Notes: generated from the letters alone by a model not told the origin. A DNA stretch of 64,000 nucleotides from Chloroflexota bacterium (GCA_035652535.1 DASRDP010000009.1:1-64000); one strand, 5' to 3'. Numbered from the stretch's first letter, positions 8,060 to 17,232 are shown. Numbers and translations: made by a program.

Positions 8060-9115
8060 TTATCGGGATCGAAGCGGGAGCGCCACTGTCGCGGATCCGC
8101 GCGCCGCCTCCGCCCGGGGATTGTCTACTCCGATCTCGAGCTGCACGATCCCCGCGCCGTCGCGCAGCTCTTTATCGACGACGCGGGCGCGGCCGGTCAG
8201 CGTGTCGCCCGGATGGCTGTTTTTCACCATCCGAAACGGCCCCATCTTCTTGATGCGCCCGTCGAGGCCCATCCATCGGCGGAGAGTGATCTCGAAGACC
8301 ATCTCATAGCCGCGCGTGTTGAAGATGATGTCGTCCAGCCCGGCCGCCCGGGCGAGCTCGCGATTGTGGTGGATCGAGCCGAACATGCGGTCCGCGGCGA
8401 CGCTCATCACGATCCGCTGGTAATTCAGCCAGATATGATACGGGGGGATCTCCTGTCCGACGGCGACGTCCTCAAAGTACGTCTGGCGCGACCAGTCGAC
8501 GTCGGGGCTACTCTCCTGGGGCTGCATGGTGGTCGGCGGCTGCTCCACCGGAGCGGAGCGCGCTTCCTGGACCCGTTCCTCATGGGGGTCATACCGATAC
8601 TGGGTGCTGCGGCTAACGAGCACCAACTCGCCGGTCCGCTTGTAGATGCCGGTCTCGTGGGTCAAGAAGGCGCCGTTTCCAACGCGCGTCTCCTTCGGAT
8701 CGATCTTTACGAGCTTCGTCACGACGCGGAGGCGGTCTCCGGGATAGAGCGGTTCGAAGCTCTCCCATTCGCTCGCCGCGTTGAAGCCCTTTGAAAAAGG
8801 CGACGGCACGGCAGAGTGGCGCGATCCGTTTCGCTCCGGCCGGCCGGGAGCAAAGGGGGGCGGCTCGCCCGGCACCCAGTAAGGCGGCAGTGCCCAAAGC
8901 GGCGTCATCGCGAGCGGCGCGACGATCATGCGATAACCGTGCGCTTGAGCCACCGCGTCGTCGTAGTGGAGGGGGCAGTCGAAGCAGTAGACCTCGAGCT
9001 TCCGTCGGATGTCGTTGCGAGAGACCTCCTCGAGACCTTCGAACTCCGACTCCCGCCCGAGCCACGGCTCGAGGTCCGCGAGCGTGACAGATCCCTTCGA
9101 TGCGGTATCCTGCAT
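8060..9115 (-). CDS. Two-domain MaoC-like dehydratase (FAS1-like N-terminus, MaoC C-terminus)
   Basis: A 351-residue tandem hotdog-fold protein. The N-terminal half carries the FAS1/MaoC_dehydrat_N pattern HYDDAVAQAHGYRMIVAP. The second half (from about residue 205, TYFEDVAVGQEIPPY) has the MaoC-type IHHNRELARAAGLDD and later GDTLTGRARV. Such proteins hydrate 2-enoyl-CoA or related thioesters, for example mesaconyl-CoA-hydratase-like enzymes. The start is the ATG at 9115 directly after GGAGGAGG; the next upstream ATG (9133) lies before that site. An acyl-CoA synthetase remnant lies upstream on the other strand, so this may be the survivor of a former acyl-CoA locus. Confidence 0.82.
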   Translation of the reverse strand: MQDTASKGSVTLADLEPWLGRESEFEGLEEVSRNDIRRKLEVYCFDCPLHYDDAVAQAHGYRMIVAPLAMTPLWALPPYWVPGEPPPFAPGRPERNGSRHSAVPSPFSKGFNAASEWESFEPLYPGDRLRVVTKLVKIDPKETRVGNGAFLTHETGIYKRTGELVLVSRSTQYRYDPHEERVQEARSAPVEQPPTTMQPQESSPDVDWSRQTYFEDVAVGQEIPPYHIWLNYQRIVMSVAADRMFGSIHHNRELARAAGLDDIIFNTRGYEMVFEITLRRWMGLDGRIKKMGPFRMVKNSHPGDTLTGRARVVDKELRDGAGIVQLEIGVDNPRAEAARGSATVALPLRSR

Positions 9116-9159
9116 CTCCTCCTCCGTTCCCATTCGAGGAAGCGCGGCGCGGTGGCAAG

Positions 9160-9807
9160 TATACCCAAGGCCGGCCGCTTGACAGGCGCGCGGCTCCGGG
9201 ACAAGCTCCGTCGTCAGCTGGGACACCAGCAAGGGGGCGACCGCGCGATGCTCGTCCGAGGCATCGAGGAGAACCAGATCACCATGTTGGTCGTGGTTCC
9301 CCAGGCGCTGCAGCTCCTCCTCAATGCCATCGAGCGCGAAGCGCGACGGAGGGGAGACGCCGAGCAGCTCGCCCGGATGTTTCGACTCGCGGAGTTGATC
9401 CCGGTGCGTCTCCGCCGGATCCTTTTCCATTCCGTCCACGATCGAACGGGTTTCCTCTGTCGAAATCCGGCAACGTGCGAGGCAGCCTCGACTCTATGGG
9501 GAGGCTCTTCGACCTCGACTGGTCAGTCCTCCTCTTCCCGGAGGGGGAGCTCTTCGAGGGCGGGCCGCTCCGGCCGTTCATGGCGGGCACCGGCCTCACG
9601 GCCGTCGAATGTCGCGTTCCGGTGGTGCCCGTCTGGGTGGAGGTCGAGCGCCGAAGCTTTGTTCAGGGCGGCCGGTGTTCTGTGCGCGGCGCCTTCACCG
9701 TGCGGATCGGCGAACCGGTAACCTTCGATGTCCGCACGTCATACCCAGAGGCAACGGCGCGAATCGAAGCGGCGGTGCGGGCTCTCGCCGGCGCCGCTGA
9801 TGGATAG
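9160..9807 (+). pseudogene. Remnant of an acyl-CoA synthetase / 1-acylglycerol-phosphate acyltransferase fusion gene
   Basis: Two reading frames each hold part of a known fusion. From about 9160 to 9475 one frame reads as an internal AMP-binding synthetase piece (QITMLVVVPQALQLL, then MFRLAELIPVRLRRILF). From about 9475 to 9807 the next frame reads as the last third of a PlsC-type acyltransferase (WSVLLFPEGELFEGGPL, then CRVPVVPVWVE). Missing are the synthetase N-terminus, its AMP-binding C-terminal half and the PlsC NHxxxxD block. The gene has therefore lost its start and a large internal segment, and it has shifted frame. The boundary at 9160 is approximate. A short ORF from the ATG at 9496 could be expressed but lacks the catalytic motif. 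Confidence 0.75.
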
Positions 9808-9830
9808 CGACGGGCATCGGCGGGGCGGCC

Positions 9831-11555
9831 TCAACAGCCGCGCCTGGTACACGTCCCGAGCGTGCGGGTCGGACTCGGCGTAGCGCTCGGGATTGGTGCG
9901 ACGGTTTCGGTTGACGTCGGCGTCGCCGAGGGCGCAGCCGGGGTCCAGGTCGCGGTCGTCGCGCTCGCTGGCGTTGGGGTCGCCGTCGGCTGGCTCGCGA
10001 GGGTCGGCGTCGACGTTGGGCCTGAGGGCGTCGCCGTGGACGTCACGGCCGAACAGCTCCGGGAGGCGCACGGCGTGGGGCTGAGGGTCGGCGTCGCGGT
10101 CCCGCCGCCCGATGCTCCAGTGGTCGGCGTTGCCGTTCGCGTCGGCGTCGACGAGGGGATCGGCGGGGCCGTCGGTGTTCGAGTGCTGGTCGACGACGCG
10201 GTCGGGGTCGCGGTGGATGTCGCGGCGGGCAGCTTCGTCGACGTGCTGGTCGGCGTCTGGCTCCCCGTGGGACTGGTGGCCGTCGACGTTGGACTCGCGG
10301 CCGACCCGGTGGGGGATGGGGTGGGTGTGGCGGCGCCTCCGCCCCCGAGCGCCGGGATCAGGAGGTTCGCCTTCGGGCTTCCGAGCCCCGTGACGAGGTC
10401 GTACCCCGGTGCGGCGTTGCATTGGGGGCCGCAGCTCCCGTTCGAGCCGGTCGCGATGTCGTGGTAGTCCGAGGGGAAGGAGTAGAGCGGGGCAACGCCA
10501 CTCGACGCGGCAAGGGCCGCGAGGGCCGCCCACTGGGGCGCTCCCGCGCTCGTCCCGCCGACGACCCACCAACCCCTCTGGCCCTGGTACAGCGTGGTGT
10601 CGTACACGGCGAATCCGGTGTGCGGATCGGCGTCGTACGCGACGTCCGGCGTGCCGCGCCCCGCGCCGAAGGTCTGGAAACCGGACTGGTACGATGGGGT
10701 GGCCAAACCCCCTGGGCAGAAACTCGATGTCGGCACCTCGATCGCGCTGATGCCGCCACCGGAGCCGCCCCAGGCCGACTCGGACACGTACGAGCCATCG
10801 GACGTGACGCTGAGCGTCGTGCCACCCACGCTCACGACGTTCGGCGAGGACGACGGGTAGATGACGCCGTGTCCGCTGTCCCCAGATGACGCGAAGTATG
10901 TGACGCCTGGGGTTGTGAAGTACGAGTCGTAGGTGGTTTCTCCGCAGAACTCGGACCCGCCCCAGCTCATGGAAACGGCGACAGCGCCGTGGGTGTTCGC
11001 ATATTGGACAGCGGCGAACAGATTGGTGAAGCTGTTGTCGGCGGCTACGACGAGGAGGATGTTGGCGTCCGGGGCGATAGCATGCGCCCACTCCACGTCA
11101 AGGGATGTCTCGAGCGCCCAGCCGCCATCTGTGGGAATGCGGCTGCCCTGCGGCTTTGCGATCGTCAGGTTGGCGGCCGGCAGGCCAAACTGCTGACTGA
11201 AGACGGCCAGGTCGTTGGCGATCGTCGGGCTCCCGTACGCGTCGACGATGGCGATGGTCTGGCCTGCGCCGGTGCCTGCGATCTGGTCGAATCCGTACGC
11301 CTTTCTGGCCTGGGCGGGGGTGAGCCCGGACTGGTACGTCGACGTGGTGAGCGGCGTTCCCACCTGATCCGACACGAAACGGGCATGGCAGCTCGCGGCG
11401 TGCGGGCCGCCGGGCCCCGGGCACGCGGGGGCGTTGAAGCGGCCATGGAGCGCGTTGGATGCGACGGCCGGGCTCGACGGGGAGCCATCGACCAGCACCG
11501 CGGCGATCATCGCGATCGCGGCGCTCGCCAGCGCAACTCGTCGCGGTACGTCCAA
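9831..11555 (-). CDS. Secreted S53 (sedolisin/kumamolisin-type) serine peptidase
   Basis: A 574-residue secreted endopeptidase of the Ser-Glu-Asp type. After a signal peptide (1-33), the catalytic domain begins near residue 70 (TPLTTSTYQSGLTPAQ). Visible active-site residues are E149 and D153 (ALETSLDVEWAHA), oxyanion D226 (SSGDSG) and nucleophile S336 (GGTSAGAP). A late GYDLVTGLGSP matches the calcium-site region. The large pro-kumamolisin domain of typical members is absent; only about 35 residues separate the signal peptide from the catalytic domain. Residues after about 405 form a long Thr/Pro/Ala tail. The start is a TTG at 11555 with GGAG seven bases upstream. Confidence 0.88.
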   Translation of the reverse strand: MDVPRRVALASAAIAMIAAVLVDGSPSSPAVASNALHGRFNAPACPGPGGPHAASCHARFVSDQVGTPLTTSTYQSGLTPAQARKAYGFDQIAGTGAGQTIAIVDAYGSPTIANDLAVFSQQFGLPAANLTIAKPQGSRIPTDGGWALETSLDVEWAHAIAPDANILLVVAADNSFTNLFAAVQYANTHGAVAVSMSWGGSEFCGETTYDSYFTTPGVTYFASSGDSGHGVIYPSSSPNVVSVGGTTLSVTSDGSYVSESAWGGSGGGISAIEVPTSSFCPGGLATPSYQSGFQTFGAGRGTPDVAYDADPHTGFAVYDTTLYQGQRGWWVVGGTSAGAPQWAALAALAASSGVAPLYSFPSDYHDIATGSNGSCGPQCNAAPGYDLVTGLGSPKANLLIPALGGGGAATPTPSPTGSAASPTSTATSPTGSQTPTSTSTKLPAATSTATPTASSTSTRTPTAPPIPSSTPTRTATPTTGASGGGTATPTLSPTPCASRSCSAVTSTATPSGPTSTPTLASQPTATPTPASATTATWTPAAPSATPTSTETVAPIPSATPSPTRTLGTCTRRGC

Positions 11556-11734
11556 CGATATGGCTCCTCAGGGTCCGGTGAGCGCCGGTTACGGGACGCG
11601 CACATTCTGGCACGGCCGGTTCAGCGGATTGATACCCTACGCGTCGCTATTATCGCCGAATTCTGGAGAATTCGTAACGAGCCGCGCGGTGAACTTCTTC
11701 ACTGCGCGACGGGGCGCAGCCGCGCTTCCGTGCG

Positions 11735-12418
11735 CTAGCAGCCGGGCGGCGGTGGGAAGATCAGAATGCAGGGAGAGCCAGGCGGATACGGTGGTGGGTA
11801 TGGGGGGGCCGGACAGCCGCTCTGGGGCCCGAAGCATGGTCGCATCGGCGCCACCCCGGGCCCTGTCAGCGACGACGCGACGCGCCCCTCCAGGAGCACG
11901 GTGACCGTGGCGTGCGACCATCCGTCCACGGGCGAGTGCGCGTACACATAGAGCGTGTGCGGGCCCGGGACCAAGCTTGTGGGCGTCCAGGTGAAATTGA
12001 AGCCCGAATATGCGAAGGCCGAGTTGCCGAGAACGATGGCGACGTCGGGCCGGGGGGCGCCATAGTCGGCAGTGCCCAGAGGCGGCGTGCTTCCGGCGCC
12101 CATCTCCTCGTCGAGGTAGATGATCACTCGGTCCACGCCGGTCCCCGGGCCGGCGGGATCGGCAGCCCATCCGCCCACATTCAGCGGAGTGCCGTTACCG
12201 ACTCGATCGCCATCTGTCGGCGTGTCGACGCTGATTTGCACCTGCGACGCCGGGGTGGTCTGCCCCTGCGCTTCCGCATGGAGCGGCCCAACCGCGAAGA
12301 TCAGGGAGGTCGAGATGAGGGCAGCGAGCTTCTGTGCGATCCGCGGTATCCTCCCGTCACTCCAAGGGGTGTGGAGGCGCGCGCGGATTCGACGAATAGC
12401 CGTTTGGTTATTCCGCAT
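11735..12418 (-). CDS. Secreted protein with an Ig-like domain
   Basis: A 227-residue exported protein. Its N-terminus is Arg-rich with a hydrophobic segment IAQKLAALISTSLIFAVGPLHAEAQ, cleaved probably after AEA. One beta-sandwich domain follows: QISVDTPTDGDRV, LNVGGWAADPAGPGTGVDRVIIYLD, then a strand VPGPHTLYVYAHS. This 'benefit-from-displacement' Ig-like pattern is common in secreted proteins. A Cys/Pro-rich tail (PPYPPPYPPGSPC) closes the protein. No enzymatic motif is visible. The start is uncertain; the ATG at 12418 lacks a clear ribosome site, and the frame is open to 12535. Confidence 0.6.
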   Translation of the reverse strand: MRNNQTAIRRIRARLHTPWSDGRIPRIAQKLAALISTSLIFAVGPLHAEAQGQTTPASQVQISVDTPTDGDRVGNGTPLNVGGWAADPAGPGTGVDRVIIYLDEEMGAGSTPPLGTADYGAPRPDVAIVLGNSAFAYSGFNFTWTPTSLVPGPHTLYVYAHSPVDGWSHATVTVLLEGRVASSLTGPGVAPMRPCFGPQSGCPAPPYPPPYPPGSPCILIFPPPPGC

Positions 12419-12564
12419 TTGGGACGCCACAGAAAGAGCCGAAAGTCGAGCAGGTGCTGATGCGCGAGGATAGCGCCCGGATCGACAGCGTGTCAAAGTC
12501 GCGCACGGTGGTATGCTCGCATCAGTGCGAGCCACGCGTCGTTGAATCCGTTTTGGAGTGGGCC

Positions 12565-14292
12565 GTGGGCACGGGGGACGATATTCGCGCCTCGGCTTTG
12601 CACCATCGCGTGCTCGGGAGCATTGCGGACGGCGTTACCGTTCAGGATGCCTCCGGTCGCATCATCTATGCGAACGACGCGGCCGCCCGCATCGTCGGGT
12701 GCGACTCGGCCGAGGAGATGGTCGCCACCCCTCCATCCGAGCTCCTCGCGCGGTTCGAGATCACCGACGAGGCGGGGAACGTCCTCCCCCCAAACCTTCT
12801 GCCAGGACGAATGATCCTGCAGGGCGCGGACCCGCCGGAGATATTGGTCCGCTATCGCCAGCGGGAGACCGGAGCCGAGCGTTGGTCGCTGCTGGCTGCC
12901 ACTCCGCTGGTCGCCCCGGACGGAACGATCGAGGGCGCGATCAACTCCTTCCGCGATGTGACGCAGGAGATCCTGGCCAGGAGGCGAGCGGAGGCGGCCG
13001 AGAGCGCGCTTCAATTTCTTTCCGCCGCCAGCCAGGAGCTGGCTTCCTCGCTCGACTACGAGACGACGCTGACGTCGGTCGCCAAGCTCGCGGTTCCCAG
13101 GCTGGCGGACTGGTGCGCCGTAGACCTTCTCGACGACTCGGGCTCCCTGCGACGGCTGGTGGTGGCGCACGTGGATCCGGCCAAGGTCGCCGTCGCCCAG
13201 GACCTGGCGCGGCGATACCCCATCGAGCTGCGTCCGCCGCGGGCTCTCACCGAAGGCGAGCCGGAGCTGTATTCGGAGATCACGGACGAGCTGTTGCAGT
13301 CGATGGTGTCGGACCCCGGGTTGCTCGGAGTGCTCCGGCAGCTCGGCCTCAAGTCGGCTATGGCGGTCCCCCTCGTTGCACGTGGGCGAACCCTTGGCGT
13401 GCTGACGTTCATCTCCGCCGAATCCGGTCGGAAATATGGCCCCAGCGACCTGGCCCTCGCAGCCGATCTGGGCAATCGCGCGGCGCTGGCGGTGGACAAC
13501 GCTCGGCTGCACCGCGAGGTCCAGCGAGCTGTCGAGACGCGGGACGAGTTTCTCGCCGCGGCCTCGCACGATCTCAAGAATCCGCTGACGGCCATCAAAG
13601 CGGCGGCGCAGCTCGCACGGATGCAGCTTGCTCGTGAAAGTCCCCGCGCACTCTCCCGCGTCGCGTCAGCTCTCGACACCATCGAAGGGTCCGCAAGCCG
13701 CATGGCCAGCCTCGCGGATGAGTTTCTCGACGTCGCTCGGCTGCAGCTGGGCCAGCCCCTCGATCTGGACCGCGAGCGGACGGACCTCGTGAGGCTCGTT
13801 CGCACGGTGGCAGACGATCTGGCGCGCACGGCGCAAAAGCATCGCATCTCCGTGGAAGCCGAGGACGAGCTGATCGGCGACTGGGACGTGGCCCGCCTGC
13901 AGCGGGTCTTGACGAACCTGCTCGAGAACGCCATCAAATACAGTCCTAACGGCGGCGAAGTCACGGTGACGGTCGAGCGGGAGGAGGGCGAGGTGCCGTT
14001 CGCACGGTTCACTGTGCGCGACCACGGCGTTGGCATACCCGAAACGGACCTGCCGCGGGTGTTCGAACGGTTTCGACGCGGGAGCAACGTGGTGGGGCGA
14101 ATCGGTGGCACCGGGATTGGCCTGGCCGGCGCCCGGCAGATCGTCGAGCAGCACGGCGGCGCGATGACCATCGAAAGCCGCGAGCACGAGGGGACCGCCG
14201 TGCGCGTTCGGCTTCCCATGATCGCAGATGAACCCCGGAGCGGGGCGCTCTCCCTCAGCGAAGGTCCCAGCGCTGGGTATCCGCCACCATGA
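12565..14292 (+). CDS. Soluble sensor histidine kinase (PAS-GAF-HisKA-HATPase)
   Basis: A 575-residue cytoplasmic sensor kinase with no membrane segment. In order it has a PAS domain (about 10-120, GVTVQDASGRIIYAND), a GAF domain (about 135-310, ending LAADLGNRAALAVDNARL), a HisKA dimer with phospho-acceptor His in AASHDLKNPLTAI, and an ATPase with N-box NLLENAIKYSPNGG, G1 DHGVGIP and G2 GTGIGLAGA. No response regulator is adjacent. I prefer the GTG at 12565, with GGAG six bases upstream and 147 bp to the divergent gene; in-frame starts at 12454 (GTG) and 12460 (ATG) are possible. Its 3' end overlaps the remnant at 14255 tail to tail. Confidence 0.87.
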   Translation: MGTGDDIRASALHHRVLGSIADGVTVQDASGRIIYANDAAARIVGCDSAEEMVATPPSELLARFEITDEAGNVLPPNLLPGRMILQGADPPEILVRYRQRETGAERWSLLAATPLVAPDGTIEGAINSFRDVTQEILARRRAEAAESALQFLSAASQELASSLDYETTLTSVAKLAVPRLADWCAVDLLDDSGSLRRLVVAHVDPAKVAVAQDLARRYPIELRPPRALTEGEPELYSEITDELLQSMVSDPGLLGVLRQLGLKSAMAVPLVARGRTLGVLTFISAESGRKYGPSDLALAADLGNRAALAVDNARLHREVQRAVETRDEFLAAASHDLKNPLTAIKAAAQLARMQLARESPRALSRVASALDTIEGSASRMASLADEFLDVARLQLGQPLDLDRERTDLVRLVRTVADDLARTAQKHRISVEAEDELIGDWDVARLQRVLTNLLENAIKYSPNGGEVTVTVEREEGEVPFARFTVRDHGVGIPETDLPRVFERFRRGSNVVGRIGGTGIGLAGARQIVEQHGGAMTIESREHEGTAVRVRLPMIADEPRSGALSLSEGPSAGYPPP

Positions 14293-14640
14293 GGTTACCT
14301 AGCGCCTTTCCCACGTGCGCATTGACGATGCTATTCGCGATTGCCTGGGGCTGGAGGCTCCGGAGGAGGCCCTGGACAGCGTCGGCGCCGGCCGCCTGAT
14401 TTACGAGCTCGAAGGCAGGGAACGTGGCGCGGTACTGACCATCGCGATTGAGCTGCGGCGGGATGACGAGGGGGTGGGCGTCCACCCCCACCTGGTGCCT
14501 GTAGTCCGCGGTCGCTTGCGCAAGGAGTCTGGTCGTATCCACCGACGTTACGTGCCGAATCTCGACCGAGAGGGGCTGACCGTCGCGGTCGACGAAGAGT
14601 CCCATCCGGACCCTTGCTGTAGCCGAGGTCTTCGACCGAA
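14255..14640 (-). pseudogene. Remnant of a family 5 (peptide-type) ABC solute-binding protein, C-terminal part
   Basis: The translated remnant aligns by eye with the intact protein at 26665. LGYSKGPDG in one frame matches AGYGKGQDG. After an apparent single-base insertion near 14600, LFVDRDGQPLSVEI...ATADYRHQVGV continues in another frame, up to RDGQYRATFPAFE. A segment of roughly 80 residues is then missing before the C-terminal ADTQRWDL, which matches the intact WNVADWEF. The gene has lost its whole N-terminal half. It joins a Rieske fragment at about 14640, marking a deletion junction. Confidence 0.72.
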
Positions 14641-14877
14641 ATACAGTGACGCGCGGCGGTGGGCGCAGTACTCGTCGAGCAGGCCGACTCGGCCGTCGGT
14701 GTCGCGAAACGCGACAAGATCCTCACCGAGGAGTCGCACGCGAACTGGCGGGTCGTCCTGGTTGGGAAGCTCGTCCGAGAGAACGGCAGGAAGCCAGTAG
14801 CACCGCATCAGCTCGCCCATGGGTGTCCCCGGACCACATTGCGTAAGCAGCTCGTTTTCTCGACGGGTCAGCATCAT
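14641..14877 (-). pseudogene. Rieske oxygenase remnant, N-terminal 80 residues only
   Basis: Reads MMLTRRENELLTQCGPGTPMG, then RVRLLGEDLVAFRDT, then YCAHRRASLYFGR, closely matching the first 80 residues of the intact Rieske genes at 901 and 2258. The frame breaks just after the first pair of cluster ligands, so the second Cys/His pair and the whole catalytic domain are missing. The start ATG (14877) overlaps the stop of the upstream xanthine-dehydrogenase-like gene by four bases (ATGA). The original gene was therefore probably translated together with that enzyme. The product, if made, cannot be functional. Confidence 0.85.
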
Positions 14878-17129
14878 CCGACTCCTTTGGAGGCCTCCGC
14901 CGCGTTGAGCGCATTGTAGATGGTCTCGGGTCGGAAGGGGATCGACTTCAGGCGGATCCCGACGGCGTCGCGGATGGCGTTGGCGATGGCGGGGGACGTG
15001 GGAATGTGCCCGTGCTCGGCGAGGGCCCGTCCACCGAAGGGAAGGGGACCAGGCGCGTCCTCGATCCACGTTAGCGTGAACGGCGGGATATCGGCGGCGG
15101 TCGGAATCTTATAGTCGCCAAAGCTGGCGTTGGTGACCCGACCATCTTCGATGGTCATCTCCTCCGACATGGCGAGGCCCACGCCCTGCACGAATGCGCC
15201 CTCCACCTGGCCTTCGGCGGCCGGCGGGTTGATGATGGTTCCGCTGTCACACGCGGCGCTTACGTGCAGAATGGTGAGCTGGCCCGTCTCTGGGTCGACC
15301 TCGACCTCTGCGACCTGGGCCATGCACAGCTCCGTGTAGACCTTCCGCCCGTCGAATCGGGCGCGGAACTCGACCGGCTTTCCGGTCCCGCTGGCGTATT
15401 CCACCGCTGCCTGCCCGAGGGTGACCGGTGGCTCTGGCGACCCCGGAAGTCGGAAGGCGCCGTTTTCGAGCACGATCTCGTCCTCTGGCCAGCCGCGCGT
15501 TTCCGCGATGGCCGAGCGAAGCTCGTCGCGCGTCAACTCGGCCGCCGCGTGGACGGCCCCACCCGCCAGGTGCGTCGTCCGTCCGGCCCCGAGGCCCGGA
15601 TCGTAGGGCATCACGTCGGAGCCCACGGGGAGGATCGTGACCTGATCGAGGGGCACGCTGAGCACGGCGGCCGCCACCTGCTGCTCCATGACGTGGGCGC
15701 CCATCCCAGCGTCCGGCGTGCCGGTGACCACGGTTACCTGACCGCTGGGGTCAACCCGGATGAGGGACTCGGCCTCGCCCTCTCCGATGTGGCGGTGGGT
15801 GATCGCGATGCCCCGGCCGACGTTGGGTGGCTTCGGCTTCCCCCAGTTCGATCCTGCCACGGCGGCATCCACGCACTGGCGCCAGTAAAGGTCTCGCCAG
15901 ACGTCGCCCGTGGCGTCCGCCTCGCCCTCCCGGATCATATTCTTCAGTCGGAATTCCAGCGGGTCGAACCCGAGGGCGCGGGCAATCTCGTCGATATGGC
16001 TCTCGATGGCGAAGATCGTCTGCGAATCCCCCGGGGCGCGCATGAACCCGCCCGGGACGTGGTTCGTGTAGACAACGAAGGACTCGATCTTGCAGTTGGG
16101 GATGCGATACACGCCGCCCGCTTTCCGGGCGCCGCCGACGTCCACGTTGGGCGTCGGCTTGTGCGCGCCGTATGCGCCCCCGTCGAAGATGCTGCGGACC
16201 TGATGCGCCGTGATGGAGCCGTCACGCTTGACGCCGGTTCGCATGTGGATGATCGACGGATGGCGAGGACTCCCGGCCATGAACTCTTCTTTATAGGTGT
16301 GCGTCATGCGAACCGGCCGACCGCACAGCTTCGAGAGGTAATAGCAGAGCGGGATGTCCATCAACCCGCCCTTGTTACCGTAGTCGCCGCCGATTCGGAC
16401 GAACTCGTAGATGACCCGCTCCTCGGGAACGTCGAGCGCCTCGGCGAGCTGCTTCCGCTGGCCGAGAGGATTCTTCGGATGGCCGTAGACGTGGATCACA
16501 CCCTCGTTGTCGATCCAAACGGCTCCGCCCTGCGGCTCCAAATGGGCCTGATGCGTCATGGCTGACGAGTAGGTCTCCTCAAAGATCAGATCGGCGTCAG
16601 CAAAGCCAGCCCCGACGTCGCCTTTTTCCCAGTGGCCGTATGACTGCACGTTGCGGAGCCCATCGGGGATGTTGGGGAGGCCTGTATAGCTGCGCTGGTC
16701 CGGATGGAGGAGCGGCGCGTCGTCATCCATGGCGTGGAGGGGATCGAGCACCGGGTCGAGGACCTCGTACTCCACCTCGATGAGATCGAGCGCGGCCTCG
16801 GCGATGACCGGGTCCTCGGCAGCCACCGCGGCGACCTTTTCTCCGATGAAACGGACGACGTGCTCCGCCAGAATCGGCAGATCGTACACGCGACGCCCGT
16901 GCAGCACGTTGCGAATGTCCCTGGCGGTGATGACCGCGAGGACGCCGGGCATGGCCCGAGCCTTGCTCGCATCGACGCGCTTCAACCGCGCGTAGGGATG
17001 CGGGCTACGGAGCGCCTTGCCCCACACCATGCCGGGGATTAACACGTCCATCGCGTACTTGGCTGCGCCGGTAACTTTGCCGGCGCCCTCGGTCCTGGGC
17101 GCCCTCTGGCCGATCACGGACGTTGCCAT
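14874..17129 (-). CDS. Xanthine dehydrogenase family molybdopterin-binding subunit
   Basis: A 751-residue large subunit of a molybdenum hydroxylase (xanthine dehydrogenase, aldehyde oxidase or CO-dehydrogenase-like family). The N-terminal domain starts VIGQRAPRTEGAGKVTG and contains GMVWGKALRSPHPYA. Later landmarks are GGDYGNKGG, GGFMRAPGDSQTIFAIESHIDEIA and a C-terminal AEHGHIPTSPAIANAI, whose Glu likely corresponds to the active-site Glu. The start is the ATG at 17129 after GAAGGA. The usual FAD and 2Fe-2S subunits are not in the window, so partners must be supplied from elsewhere. It was probably co-transcribed with the now-broken Rieske gene. Confidence 0.9.
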   Translation of the reverse strand: MATSVIGQRAPRTEGAGKVTGAAKYAMDVLIPGMVWGKALRSPHPYARLKRVDASKARAMPGVLAVITARDIRNVLHGRRVYDLPILAEHVVRFIGEKVAAVAAEDPVIAEAALDLIEVEYEVLDPVLDPLHAMDDDAPLLHPDQRSYTGLPNIPDGLRNVQSYGHWEKGDVGAGFADADLIFEETYSSAMTHQAHLEPQGGAVWIDNEGVIHVYGHPKNPLGQRKQLAEALDVPEERVIYEFVRIGGDYGNKGGLMDIPLCYYLSKLCGRPVRMTHTYKEEFMAGSPRHPSIIHMRTGVKRDGSITAHQVRSIFDGGAYGAHKPTPNVDVGGARKAGGVYRIPNCKIESFVVYTNHVPGGFMRAPGDSQTIFAIESHIDEIARALGFDPLEFRLKNMIREGEADATGDVWRDLYWRQCVDAAVAGSNWGKPKPPNVGRGIAITHRHIGEGEAESLIRVDPSGQVTVVTGTPDAGMGAHVMEQQVAAAVLSVPLDQVTILPVGSDVMPYDPGLGAGRTTHLAGGAVHAAAELTRDELRSAIAETRGWPEDEIVLENGAFRLPGSPEPPVTLGQAAVEYASGTGKPVEFRARFDGRKVYTELCMAQVAEVEVDPETGQLTILHVSAACDSGTIINPPAAEGQVEGAFVQGVGLAMSEEMTIEDGRVTNASFGDYKIPTAADIPPFTLTWIEDAPGPLPFGGRALAEHGHIPTSPAIANAIRDAVGIRLKSIPFRPETIYNALNAAEASKGVG

Positions 17130-17232
17130 CGCGCCATCCTTCAAGTGGTTTGCGCCAGTATAGGCGGCAATTGGTGCGTCCTCAAGCAGGGCACCCAGGG
17201 CGAAGAGGGGCTGCAGGTCGCGTGGACCGTGC

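Noticed and set aside
10409-10889. Several plus-strand open frames opposite the S53 peptidase
   Set aside because: They arise from GC-rich third positions on the opposite strand and have no recognisable domain, while the minus-strand frame has a full active site.
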